Part shown: positions 1-9,178 of the stretch, piece by piece | How the letters are laid out: every line of letters begins with the position of its first letter | Numbering within the stretch: the stretch's first letter is position 1 | Source: Desulfurococcales archaeon | Lineage (GTDB): Archaea > Thermoproteota > Thermoprotei_A > Sulfolobales > WAQK01 | Assembly (NCBI GenBank): GCA_027083135.1 | Contig: JALWQH010000052.1 | Location: 43,591 to 107,590, forward strand | Length of the DNA: 64,000 bases | Direction: 5' to 3' | The notes under the pieces: model-generated | What the model was told of the DNA's origin: nothing | The model's database searches: none | Seen by the model: only the letters and a program-made list of their open reading frames with translations | Program-made: the position numbers and the translations under genes

Positions 1-51
1 CCTCTCGTTGAAGGGAGGGTTTATAGGGATAATTAAAAATAGTGTGGGAGC

Positions 52-744
52 CTAGAACTCAAGCTTCTCGCCGGGTTTAAGTACGGCTATTTTTGTGGGG
101 AGGCCTTTCTCCTCAACTCTCCTTTTAAACTCGTCTGGTGTCCCTGTGAGCATGGGGAACGTGCCGTAATGCATTGGTATGGCTATCCTAGGCTTAAGCA
201 TTTCAACAGCCTTGGCAGCCTGGTAGGGATCCATGGTGAAGTGCCCTCCTATGGGAAGCATGGCAATATCTATTTTGTACAGCTCTCCGAGCAGCGCCAT
301 CTCCGCGAATAGGCCTGTGTCGCCTGCATGATATATTGTTGCCTCTTTGCCTAGAAGCATGACGCCTGTAGGGGATCCTCTCTCAGCACTATGCAGCGCA
401 GGGGTCAGCATTATCCTTGTCCCAGCAACGTTCATGGGGCCTCCTATATTACCTCCGATAATCCTATCCTGAGGAATGCCCTTCTCGCCTGCGAGTAGGG
501 CTAGCTCATATATTGCGGCGAACACTGCCTTAGGGTTTGCTTTCAGCAAGTCTATGGCCTCGCCTAAATGGTCGCCATGATCATGTGTAACAACCACTAT
601 GTCGACATTACCTGTGTAGTCCTTAAGGGATGCCACGCTTTTAGGGTTTGAGAGCCAGGGATCAATGAGTATTCTCCTACCATCCAGCACTACTTCGAAG
701 GCCGAGTGGCCTAGATATCTCACATACCCCATAATTTCCACCAT
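52..744 (-). CDS. Metal-dependent hydrolase, metallo-beta-lactamase superfamily (UPF0173-like)
   Basis: HSAFEV..ILIDPWLSNP and THDHGDHLGEA metal-binding motif, HYGTFP C-terminal region. Confidence 0.88.
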   Translation of the reverse strand: MVEIMGYVRYLGHSAFEVVLDGRRILIDPWLSNPKSVASLKDYTGNVDIVVVTHDHGDHLGEAIDLLKANPKAVFAAIYELALLAGEKGIPQDRIIGGNIGGPMNVAGTRIMLTPALHSAERGSPTGVMLLGKEATIYHAGDTGLFAEMALLGELYKIDIAMLPIGGHFTMDPYQAAKAVEMLKPRIAIPMHYGTFPMLTGTPDEFKRRVEEKGLPTKIAVLKPGEKLEF

Positions 745-817
745 TCTTTAAGGAGGCGGAGTAGGAAAAAATATTTCGCCTGAATGTTAGAGTGGGTTCC
801 CGCAGAGGCGCTGGGCT

Positions 818-1720
818 TTGGACAGCAAGGTTCTCGAGAAATACATTGAGGCTGGGAGAATAGCCTCAAGGGTGAGGGATGAAGCCCACCGTTACGTTAG
901 GCCTGGAGCCAGGCTTCTAGACGTATGTGAGGCCATTGAGAACAGGATAAGGGATATGGGGGGGCAGCCTGCCTTCCCATGCAACATATCGGTAAACGAG
1001 GTCGCAGCGCATTATTCCCCGCTGCCGATGGATAACTCCACTATTCCTCCAGGAGCAGTGGTTAAGATAGACCTAGGAGTTCATGTAGACGGCTATATCG
1101 CTGATACTGCTAGGACAGTTGTTCTAAGCCCGAGATACGAGGATCTAGCCGAGGCTTCCCGCAGAGCATTGAATAGGGCCTTAGAGATGGTTTCAGACGG
1201 GGTGAGATTCAGGGATGTCGGCAGGGTTATAGAGGAAACCATAAAGTCAATGGGTTTCAAACCCATACGCAACCTCACAGGCCACAGCCTGGATAGGTAT
1301 ATCATTCATGCTGGTGAATCGATACCCAACGTATATGAGAGGCTTGTGATGGGGAGGTTCCGTGCAGGAAGGGCTTACGCCATAGAGCCCTTCGCAACTA
1401 ATGGCCTGGGATTCGTGGTTAACGACAGGTATGTGGGCATATATTCTCTGGCCAAGGCTAGGGTTAAAGGAGTGTCAAGCTTTGATAGAGAGGTATTCGA
1501 GGCTGTGAAAAACAGGTTTAGAACCCTGCCATTCACTCCTAGATGGCTTCTGGATCTCGGTGAACCACGAGATGTTGTGAGGAGTGTTGAGAGGCTTGCC
1601 TCTAGGAAGGCTTTCCACAGGTATCCAATACTGGTTGAGGCTGGGGGAGGAATGGTTGCTCAGTTCGAGCATACATTAGTGGTTCTGAGAGATGAGGTTA
1701 TAATAACCACGAAATCCTGA
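818..1720 (+). CDS. map: Type II methionine aminopeptidase (TTG start)
   Basis: M24A fold motifs: FPCNISVNEVAAHYSP, KIDLGVHVDGYIADTART, GHSLDRYIIHAGESIPN, AIEPFATNG. Confidence 0.93.
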   Translation: MDSKVLEKYIEAGRIASRVRDEAHRYVRPGARLLDVCEAIENRIRDMGGQPAFPCNISVNEVAAHYSPLPMDNSTIPPGAVVKIDLGVHVDGYIADTARTVVLSPRYEDLAEASRRALNRALEMVSDGVRFRDVGRVIEETIKSMGFKPIRNLTGHSLDRYIIHAGESIPNVYERLVMGRFRAGRAYAIEPFATNGLGFVVNDRYVGIYSLAKARVKGVSSFDREVFEAVKNRFRTLPFTPRWLLDLGEPRDVVRSVERLASRKAFHRYPILVEAGGGMVAQFEHTLVVLRDEVIITTKS

Positions 1721-1767
1721 TTAACCGGGGTATACGGGTTAGCCTTAGGGAAAGTAGGGTGTAGCAT

Positions 1768-2865
1768 GTGCCGGCAGGAGCCGCTGACTGGATAACGGCT
1801 ATATCGAACCTGGCCTTCATGATCATATTCCTCCTCATATTCCTTGGATTCAACCAGAAGTTCCAGGTTTACATATGGGGGAGGAATATCAGGGCCAGGC
1901 TAGCCATACTTGAACGCTACGCTAAGGAGTCGCGGGAGAAGGCTGAAAAAATGTTCAGCCAGGCTGGAGCAGAGAAGCCTAAGGAGGCTATGGATAAACT
2001 TGTAGAATACTTTGTGATAGAGCCTGTATCACTGGAGCCTACGGATATTATTAGGAGACTTGAACATGTCCTGAACATCAGGGAAAAGCGGTTTAAAGGC
2101 GTGGTGGAGCGCTTCGCCCCTAAGGCCTCGGAGGTTGAGCGGAGCATAATAGAGACTGCCGCTGAGATAAGCGCAGCCCTCAACTTCCTCTACAAGATTG
2201 TGAGACACTACCTCCTCTTCGGCGAGAAGACGAACAACTGGGTTCTAATAATGCAGCTTGAACTCATAATGCCGCAGCTTGTGAAGATGGCTGAAACGTA
2301 CTTCAAAGCCATGGATACATTTATTGAGGGAAAGCCTGTTGGAGACGGGCTGGGCCCCCTAGTTGCATACCGCCTCATAGGGACAGGTAATGCTAGGAGC
2401 ATAGCCGAGGACACTGTTATGGCTGAAATAGGCTTCGAGGGCCGCAAGCTAATAGTTGTTAAGGCTAAGGGGCCTGGAAGCAGTGTTGGGAAGCCAGGCG
2501 AGGCTGTTGCAAAGATTGCTGAGAGGCTTGGAGGAGACTTATCCATGATAATAACGGTTGATGCTGCCCTTAAGCTCGAGGGAGAGGAGACTGGAAGCAT
2601 AGCTGAGGGCAGTGGGGCCGCAATAGGTGATCCCGGGCCTGAGAAAATAAAAATCGAGAGGGCTGCAGCCAGGTATAATATCCCTCTAAGAGCCATAGTG
2701 GTTAAGATGGCTATGGAGGAAGCCATCCAGGAGATGAAGGAGGAGGTTGTGAAGGCTGCTGACAAGGTTGTAGACATGATCAAGGACATAATATTAAGTG
2801 AGACCAGGGAAGGCGACAGGATATTGATAGCGGGAATAGGCAACACTATTGGAATAGCTCAGTGA
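1768..2865 (+). CDS. Archaeal DUF1512-family protein with N-terminal TM helix
   Basis: N-terminal TM followed by an archaeal conserved region resembling DUF1512; recognised from memory. Confidence 0.7.
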   Translation: MPAGAADWITAISNLAFMIIFLLIFLGFNQKFQVYIWGRNIRARLAILERYAKESREKAEKMFSQAGAEKPKEAMDKLVEYFVIEPVSLEPTDIIRRLEHVLNIREKRFKGVVERFAPKASEVERSIIETAAEISAALNFLYKIVRHYLLFGEKTNNWVLIMQLELIMPQLVKMAETYFKAMDTFIEGKPVGDGLGPLVAYRLIGTGNARSIAEDTVMAEIGFEGRKLIVVKAKGPGSSVGKPGEAVAKIAERLGGDLSMIITVDAALKLEGEETGSIAEGSGAAIGDPGPEKIKIERAAARYNIPLRAIVVKMAMEEAIQEMKEEVVKAADKVVDMIKDIILSETREGDRILIAGIGNTIGIAQ

Positions 2866-2866
2866 G

Positions 2867-3166
2867 GTGACAGTGATGGGGGGGCAGGATGCATGGTGGT
2901 TCATGAGCCTCCTTGCACTCATATTCCTCGCTGCCGCGAGCCTCACACCCCTTCTAACACCGAGAAAGAAGGAGGAAAAATGGAAGAGTATAACGAGGGT
3001 TAAATGCATGTCATGCGGCTACACTGAGGAGAGAGACTTCACCAAGGGAGACTATGTGGGTAAAATAGTTGGTAAGTGCCCTAAATGCGGAGGACAGCTA
3101 GTAGTTGATGCGATATTCAGGCGTAAGGAGGAGCCCTCTAAGGCTGACAGGCAAGGCAAGCTTTAA
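2867..3166 (+). CDS. Small membrane-anchored zinc-ribbon protein
   Basis: N-terminal TM, then CMSCGYTE...CPKCGG zinc ribbon. Confidence 0.7.
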   Translation: MTVMGGQDAWWFMSLLALIFLAAASLTPLLTPRKKEEKWKSITRVKCMSCGYTEERDFTKGDYVGKIVGKCPKCGGQLVVDAIFRRKEEPSKADRQGKL

Positions 3167-3193
3167 TAACCATACAGCATTCCAGAGGATTTC

Positions 3194-3321
3194 GGCCCGA
3201 CCCGGCCATAGCGGCCGGGCAACACCCGGACTCGTATCGATCCCGGAAGTTAAGCCGGCCGCGTTGGGGCTCCCCGTATGGTCCGAGAGGCCATGCAGGG
3301 GCCCCAAGCCGGGATCGGGCC
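3194..3321 (+). rRNA. rrf: 5S ribosomal RNA
   Basis: GCCCGACCCGGCCATAGCGGCCGGGCAACACCCGGACTCGTATCGATCCCGGAAGTTAAGCCGGCCGCG... with complementary ends (ggcccgac / gatcgggcc) and canonical CCGGAAGTTAAGCC. Confidence 0.95.
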
Positions 3322-3371
3322 ACAAAGCCGTTATCCACGCCTTAAAGATCAGCTTCCTATAGGAGTAGGCT

Positions 3372-4310
3372 TCACTGCCATGAAGATGATAGTTCTATCA
3401 TTTTCTCCAGCAGCATTACTCCGTTCTGCATGCTCACCTTTATTGATTCTGGGCTCCAAGGCGAGCCTGTTAGGCCGCTATCAGATATTACAGCTATTTT
3501 TATGAATGGTATGCCTAGCCTGTAGCATGTTAGGCCGAAGCCGTAGGCCTCCATCTCCTCAGCATCTGTTCCAAGCTCCTCATGTATTCTTTCAATATAG
3601 GTGCTGTTAGCAGTCCATATGTCGGCTGAGGCTATGGTTCCGTTAAGCCATACTTTAGGCTTGTATGGCTTCTTTGATCCTATTAGATCTGCTGGTGTTT
3701 CTGGAAGCTTTATGGCCTCTGCGGCTCTTGAAGCTAGGCTTAATAGTTTTGCTGAGCAGTTGAGGTATAGGAATTTCATCCAAGTGGTGTTTGGAAACGT
3801 TATGCCTAGCCTCATGTATCTCCACTTAGTATAGCTTGTATACATCCTGTTGCCATAGGGAATTATTCTAGCAGCAACTATGACGTCGCCTGTATCATGG
3901 TTAAATGCGTGGCTTCCAGAAGTACCTATATCGACAAACCATGTCACATTGAATAGAATGTGAGTCGCCTCCACAGCTCCTGCAGCAGCCTCCTCCCCTA
4001 TTCCTGAGATAACCAGTACTACAGGCTTGCCCGCCATTATACCAGTAGTGAAATTGTAGCCGAGGGCTGCGAAACTCCTCTTATTAGTAATCCTGCTTAG
4101 AACATATTTTGCCTCAGAGGGCATGGCTACAAGGATGCCTACTCTAGGAGTATTATCGTAGAGTGCCACGAATTCTGCATTGCCTCCCAGCACCTTCTCG
4201 GCGCCCCTAGTGTTCACGCCGTACTTGTAGCCTGCATAGAAGAAGCCTATAACAATAACCACTATAAATAGGGATAAATAGAGCCTCCTACCCCTCACAT
4301 CCCCCACCAT
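3372..4310 (-). CDS. Nucleoside phosphorylase/MTA-SAH nucleosidase superfamily protein with N-terminal membrane anchor
   Basis: N-terminal hydrophobic helix, VGILVAMPSEAKYVL, ISGIGEEAAA, GTSGS, EMEAYGFGLTCYRLGIPF. Confidence 0.78.
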   Translation of the reverse strand: MVGDVRGRRLYLSLFIVVIVIGFFYAGYKYGVNTRGAEKVLGGNAEFVALYDNTPRVGILVAMPSEAKYVLSRITNKRSFAALGYNFTTGIMAGKPVVLVISGIGEEAAAGAVEATHILFNVTWFVDIGTSGSHAFNHDTGDVIVAARIIPYGNRMYTSYTKWRYMRLGITFPNTTWMKFLYLNCSAKLLSLASRAAEAIKLPETPADLIGSKKPYKPKVWLNGTIASADIWTANSTYIERIHEELGTDAEEMEAYGFGLTCYRLGIPFIKIAVISDSGLTGSPWSPESIKVSMQNGVMLLEKMIELSSSWQ

Positions 4311-4448
4311 GCTTCACACTTAACACACATATAATTAAAGATTACTTTGAATACATGTTTAAAATTTACATATATGATTAAACATCCATACCAGCCGTTG
4401 GGGTAAGATATTATTCCGTGGGGCTTACAGTGTGACTGGCGCTGGACT

Positions 4449-6032
4449 TTGAGGGTTGTAGGCCTAGTTAATGGGAGAATATACATATCATATAGGCCGC
4501 TTAGAAAGGCTGAGGGGCTGGTCTTCTCCTCGGGGAGAATACTGTATGTAGGCTCATCTGAGAAGGCCGGAGATATTGCGAGGAGCCTTGGAGGAGTTGT
4601 AAGGGATCTTGAGGGCAGGGTGGTTACGCCTGGCTTCATAGATGTGCATATGCATGCTGATGGCCTAGGCCTAGCCTTAAGATCACTGGATCTCAGGGGT
4701 GTTCGCTCCATAGCTGAGCTAAGGGAGAGGCTTAGAAAATATTATGAGGAGCATGGCGAGGCATCCTGGATTATTGGCAGAGGCTGGGATCAAGAGTTAT
4801 TCGCTGAGAAAAGGTGGCCTACCCGCTGGGATCTAGATGACATTGCTCCAGACAAGCCTGTCCTGCTTGTCAGGGTATGCGGGCATGCAGCCGTAGCTAA
4901 TACTAAGGCCCTAGAGGCTGCAGGACTACTCGAGAATCCTCCAGGCGACCTCGTGTTTAGGCGGGATGAGGAGGGCAGGCTTACAGGCCTAGTCGTAGAG
5001 CATGGTGTAGGATACTTGAGATCCAAGGTTGAATTCACTGATGAAGAGGCTGAGAGAATGCTGGAGGAGGCGATGATGCATGCAGCCTCTCTTGGAGTCA
5101 CAACCCTCGGCTTTGTTTCCTGTAGTCCTAGGATGCTGGGCCTGCTTGAGAAGATTAGGCTTAGGCTAGGCAGACTGCCTGTGAGGATTAGAGTATACCT
5201 CTCCAAGGATGCTGTCGAACCGCTCCTGAAGCTGGGTTTGAGGAGGGGGTTAGGCGGCCCATACCTTAAGATCATGGGGGTAAAGCTTTTCACTGATGGA
5301 TCCCTGGGCGCCAGAACGGCCCTGCTCTCAGAGCCATACGAGGATGATCCTGCAACGAGCGGTGTAGCTGTAGTAGGAGAAGAGGAGCTTGAAAGCCTAG
5401 TAGAGAGGATTAGCAGGGCGGGCCTACAGCTAGCCGTACACGCCATAGGAGATAAGGCCGTTGACATGGTTCTTAAAGCCTACTCAAAACTGGGGGAAGG
5501 AGTTGTTAGGATGCGTCACAGAGTGGAGCATGCCTCCATACTGAGGCCAGAGCAGGTTAAACTCATGGCGGAGCTGGGAGCAGCCGCAGCGGTGCAGCCC
5601 CGCTTCGCAGTATCCGACTGGTGGGCTGTGCAGAGGCTGGGGGAGAGGAGAGCAGCCTGGATATACCCCTTCAAAACCATGCTTAAGGCAGGCATACCCC
5701 TAGGATTCTCAACGGATGCTCCTGTAGAGCCCCTTAACCCATGGGAAACAATCTATGCTGCTGTAACCAGAGGCGAGGCTGAGGGCGTAGAGCTAGCATC
5801 ACTTACACCTCAGGAGAAACTGGAGATAGGTGAGGCGCTTGACGCCTACACTAGGGGATCAGCCTACCTCCTCCACGAGGAAGACATGATTGGAGAATTA
5901 AGGCCAGGCATGTATGCCGACCTCGTAGTGCTGGATAAAGACCCCTTCGAGGTGGATGCAAATGAGCTTAGAAGAATCAAAGTGCTGGAAACAGTGGTGG
6001 GAGGAGAAACCGTGTACAGAATTAATGGTTGA
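4449..6032 (+). CDS. Amidohydrolase family protein (YtcJ/Amidohydro_3-like)
   Basis: GFIDVHMHADGLG, GRGWDQELF, FTDGSLGARTALL, RHRVEHASIL, STDAPVEPLNPWETIYAAVTR. Confidence 0.9.
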   Translation: MRVVGLVNGRIYISYRPLRKAEGLVFSSGRILYVGSSEKAGDIARSLGGVVRDLEGRVVTPGFIDVHMHADGLGLALRSLDLRGVRSIAELRERLRKYYEEHGEASWIIGRGWDQELFAEKRWPTRWDLDDIAPDKPVLLVRVCGHAAVANTKALEAAGLLENPPGDLVFRRDEEGRLTGLVVEHGVGYLRSKVEFTDEEAERMLEEAMMHAASLGVTTLGFVSCSPRMLGLLEKIRLRLGRLPVRIRVYLSKDAVEPLLKLGLRRGLGGPYLKIMGVKLFTDGSLGARTALLSEPYEDDPATSGVAVVGEEELESLVERISRAGLQLAVHAIGDKAVDMVLKAYSKLGEGVVRMRHRVEHASILRPEQVKLMAELGAAAAVQPRFAVSDWWAVQRLGERRAAWIYPFKTMLKAGIPLGFSTDAPVEPLNPWETIYAAVTRGEAEGVELASLTPQEKLEIGEALDAYTRGSAYLLHEEDMIGELRPGMYADLVVLDKDPFEVDANELRRIKVLETVVGGETVYRING

Positions 6033-6235
6033 ATATTATCCTGCCACTATTTCTGATAATGGTTTTCTCTAAGTACATGGATTCTCATACTTCTCACAGG
6101 CATCGTGGACTGCATCGAAGGAGACAAGGGTATTCAGCTCCTAAGAAGCAATAATCACGGGGAGATCAAGGGTTCAGTCGAATAACATATGAAGTCTTCC
6201 AGGGATCCCATAACTTTAGGGCATGGAGATGTTAG

Positions 6236-6280
6236 GTTTGCTTGGTGGGGCCGCGGGGATTTGAACCCCGGACCACGGGG
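6236..6280 (-). repeat. 45-bp perfect direct repeat copy of the tRNA-Pro 3' region (distal att-like site)
   Basis: gtttgcttggtggggccgcggggatttgaaccccggaccacgggg is identical to 7494-7538 inside and just past tRNA-Pro. Confidence 0.95.
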
Positions 6281-6423
6281 CTCCAGCAATATGCCAGGTT
6301 CTATTCAGCAGGCATATAGCTGATATGCCAAGTTAGTAAAGTGATGTTCAACTAGTGTTGTCAAGTCAGCTATTAGCTAAAACTTGATATGCCACGACAT
6401 GGCATTTATTATCATGGGTACGT

Positions 6424-6825
6424 CTATGTAGTTCTGCTATGGGGTTGTCTCTCTATCTTCTCTTTTACGTACTTTAGCGCTTCCTTAAATGCTTCTTCAA
6501 TTTCTCCAGGATAATGGTATGGCTTTACTATATGATCGTGTTTTTCGTGGAAGTGATGAGGAAAAGTTGATATATGTCTATGTGCTTCATGTGGTGTATT
6601 ATCCCATCGATATATGGTACCATCTATGTGACGCCTCTCCCAATGTATGGCGTATCTATTAGGCAGTCTCCGCGAAATCCATACATCAATAAAGCTTTCA
6701 TCGATGAAGTATATTCTTAATTTACCATACACTATCTCTGTATCAATAACTATTTCTGGATATAAGCTGATAGCAAGCTCTCTAAGCCTCTCAAGTATCT
6801 CATCCATATTATCGCTTTCACTCAC
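6424..6825 (-). CDS. TumE/DUF6516-like toxin
   Basis: YGKLRIYFIDESFIDVWIS...YAIHWERRHIDGTIYRWDNTPHE..HISTFPHHFHE pattern of the DUF6516 family; ATGA overlap with upstream gene. Confidence 0.7.
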   Translation of the reverse strand: MSESDNMDEILERLRELAISLYPEIVIDTEIVYGKLRIYFIDESFIDVWISRRLPNRYAIHWERRHIDGTIYRWDNTPHEAHRHISTFPHHFHEKHDHIVKPYHYPGEIEEAFKEALKYVKEKIERQPHSRTT

Positions 6826-7118
6826 TCCCTTGTGCCCTCCAATTCCTCTAAAAGGTTCTTTAACTTCTCCTCTCGGTCAAGTAAGTAATCGAGACGAGTA
6901 AGATCCTCAAAGACCTTTGTTTCCTCTAGTTCTCCTCGCCTAATCTTCTCGTCAAGTTCTTCAATACTCGATACACCGTATCGAGCCATAATGAGTTTAG
7001 ATTCCGACTTAACATGTCTAAGCTCGGATAAAATATACTGGCGTAACGCTTCTCTTTCTAGTACATCCTCTTCAACGCCAAGTATCTTAGATGCCCTTTT
7101 ATATAATAGACTAGCCAA
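6822..7118 (-). CDS. Putative cognate antitoxin (TumA-like small coiled-coil protein)
   Basis: Precedes and overlaps the DUF6516 gene; small charged helical protein with RYGVSSIEELDEKIRRGELEE. Confidence 0.55.
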   Translation of the reverse strand: MASLLYKRASKILGVEEDVLEREALRQYILSELRHVKSESKLIMARYGVSSIEELDEKIRRGELEETKVFEDLTRLDYLLDREEKLKNLLEELEGTRE

Positions 7119-7228
7119 TTCCTAGCACCATCGTCTCTAATTATACTTTAAGATGCCAGCCCTCATAATTCTAACGCTAAGACTTTAAACCCTAACGATG
7201 CAACACATTGTAATAATCCACTAATGTA

Positions 7229-7365
7229 TTAAGCTTCTTCCACTATTACACTTATTGTCATGCTACTTATCTCGCTTGAGAACCCACCTATACCCTCTTT
7301 ATCTCTGATTTTAATTTCTTCAATAAGCTCATAGAATTCTTTGAAAACATAACTATTCGAGCCTC
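7229..7365 (-). pseudogene. Startless ORF remnant inside the tRNA-Pro island
   Basis: Minus frame reads GGSNSYVFKEFYELIEEIKIRDKEGIGGFSSEISSMTISVIVEEA* directly after a stop codon, with no usable start until late. Confidence 0.4.
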
Positions 7366-7500
7366 CTCACTTTCCTAAGTCTGTTTTATTGGAAAATCAA
7401 GACACAAGAGTTCATGTGCGATACGCCAGTCTAAAAATGTAGTATGCCAGGTCACCTAGCATCGATTAGAAGTATGGAGAAGCAAGTATATGTGTTTGCT

Positions 7501-7578
7501 TGGTGGGGCCGCGGGGATTTGAACCCCGGACCACGGGGGCCCAAGCCCCGCATCCTGGCCAAGCTAGACGACGGCCCC
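7501..7578 (-). tRNA. tRNA-Pro (TGG), CCA encoded
   Basis: Cloverleaf: acceptor GGGGCCG/CGGCCCC, anticodon arm CGGGG-CTTGGGC-CCCCG, T arm CGGGG-TTCAAAT-CCCCG, ACCA. Confidence 0.95.
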
Positions 7579-7592
7579 CATAATCTCTGAGG

Positions 7593-7985
7593 TTACCGGG
7601 CTTGGTTTTTAGTGTTGCTGGTTTCCCTCCTATGCCTATGCTTATAGTATATGTGTAGCGCTAGGGCCAGTGGGCTGTTTAATCTTAGGCCGCAGATGGG
7701 GCACTGAGTCTGCTCTCCGATCTCCTCAAGTATCTCCTGGATCTCCTTTGGCTCAACCTGCACTCCTTGAGGCTTGAGATCCGCTATATCTCCAGCTAGC
7801 TGCGATGTTCCTATTAGGTACCATTTCCTCTGTGTTCTAAGCTTTATCTCTTCTCCGGTGTATAGGTATATGACTATGTAGCTTCCCCTCGATCTATCTT
7901 CGAAGGACACATATTCGACGGGGATCCCTGCCTCTCTCAGCTCTCTTAGAAGCTCTGTGGCCATGGTGTCCCTATACGTGCTCAT
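7593..7985 (-). CDS. Uncharacterised protein with C-terminal C2H2-like zinc finger
   Basis: CPICGLRLNSPLALALHIYYKHRH. Confidence 0.55.
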   Translation of the reverse strand: MSTYRDTMATELLRELREAGIPVEYVSFEDRSRGSYIVIYLYTGEEIKLRTQRKWYLIGTSQLAGDIADLKPQGVQVEPKEIQEILEEIGEQTQCPICGLRLNSPLALALHIYYKHRHRRETSNTKNQAR

Positions 7986-8098
7986 AGCCTACACCCTGTT
8001 TCGGAGGCTGGGCTGAGGCTACGCATATATAAGTGCTGTGCTCCTAGAATAACTACCTTTTAATTTAGTGGGCCCTGCATTGTTCTCGGTGATATATT

Positions 8099-9178
8099 TT
8101 GCCTGCATACAGGGATAGGAGAATCAAGGTTATTGGAAAGGCAGGTGTTAATGCCCTGGTTATAGGGTATCCAGCTAACATGAGGTATCTTGTAGGAGTG
8201 GGGCTTGAGACCTATGAGAGGCCCTGCCTACTCCTGGCTAATAGGGATCACGCTATATTGCTTGCCCCTGAACTAGAGGCTGAGAGAGCTCGGAAAGCCT
8301 CCGTTAACGACTTAATACTCTATGGAGATGACGATAATCCTTATCGAATAGTGGCTGAAGCCTTGGAGGACATGGTGCCCAGGAAAGGCGTGGTAGGCTT
8401 TGACGGATGGATGCCCCTTAAACACTATATACGTATAGTGGAGAACCTGGATGTGAGGACAGTCTTGGTGGATGAGGCGCTGTATAGTGTTAGAGAGGTT
8501 AAAGATGAGGAGGAGATAAGGATTCTACGCCGATCTGCTGATCTCCTACAGGAGATCTTTGAGCGCATTCCAGGATTATTGGAGAAGGGTATAAGTGAAG
8601 CAGATCTGGCATTTGAGCTTGCAAGAATTGCTGCTGGGAGGGGGGCAGAGGATGCCCATGCACTCGTCCAGTTCGCTGAGAACTCAGCTATACCTCATCA
8701 CACGTATTCTGCGAGAACTCTGAGGCAAGGTGAACTCGTGTTGGTTGACATGGTTCTAAGCCTGAATGGATACTACTCAGATATAACCAGGATGTTCAGC
8801 CTCGGAGAGCCTCCTAGAGAAGCCGTCAAAATAGCTAGAATAGTGGGTGAGGCTAACAGGGCTGCACGGCTTAAAGCGTCACCAGGTGTTAAGGCAGGCA
8901 TAGTTGACGAGGCGGCGCGCCGCGTGATAGATACGGCAGGATATGGGGATTATTTTACTCATCGTACAGGCCATGGACTGGGATTAGAGGTTCATGAAAG
9001 ACCCTTCATAGCCCCTGGAAGCAGCGTGGTCTTATCTGAGGGAATGGTATTCACAGTGGAGCCAGGAATATATCTGACAGGACGCTTCGGGGTTAGAATA
9101 GAGGATGACGTGGTGGTCACGGAAAATGGTGTAGAGGTTCTGACAGGCAGGTTGCCTAGGAAAATAATTGCTGTCTAG
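8099..9178 (+). CDS. pepQ: Xaa-Pro peptidase (M24B)
   Basis: VDMVLSLNGYYSDITRMFSLG, HRTGHGLGLEVHERPFI, GMVFTVEPGIYL, RIEDDVVVTENG. Confidence 0.92.
   Translation: MPAYRDRRIKVIGKAGVNALVIGYPANMRYLVGVGLETYERPCLLLANRDHAILLAPELEAERARKASVNDLILYGDDDNPYRIVAEALEDMVPRKGVVGFDGWMPLKHYIRIVENLDVRTVLVDEALYSVREVKDEEEIRILRRSADLLQEIFERIPGLLEKGISEADLAFELARIAAGRGAEDAHALVQFAENSAIPHHTYSARTLRQGELVLVDMVLSLNGYYSDITRMFSLGEPPREAVKIARIVGEANRAARLKASPGVKAGIVDEAARRVIDTAGYGDYFTHRTGHGLGLEVHERPFIAPGSSVVLSEGMVFTVEPGIYLTGRFGVRIEDDVVVTENGVEVLTGRLPRKIIAV

Noticed and set aside
2208-2846. 212-aa minus-strand ORF
   Set aside because: Fully antisense to the DUF1512-like gene, Ser/Leu/Ile-rich shadow ORF.
4355-4385. ATGTTTA-N17-TAAACAT inverted repeat upstream of divergent genes
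   Set aside because: Short, AT-rich arms in an AT-rich promoter region; expected by chance.
4790-5467. 225-aa minus-strand ORF
   Set aside because: Shadow ORF inside the amidohydrolase gene; composition typical of antisense translation.
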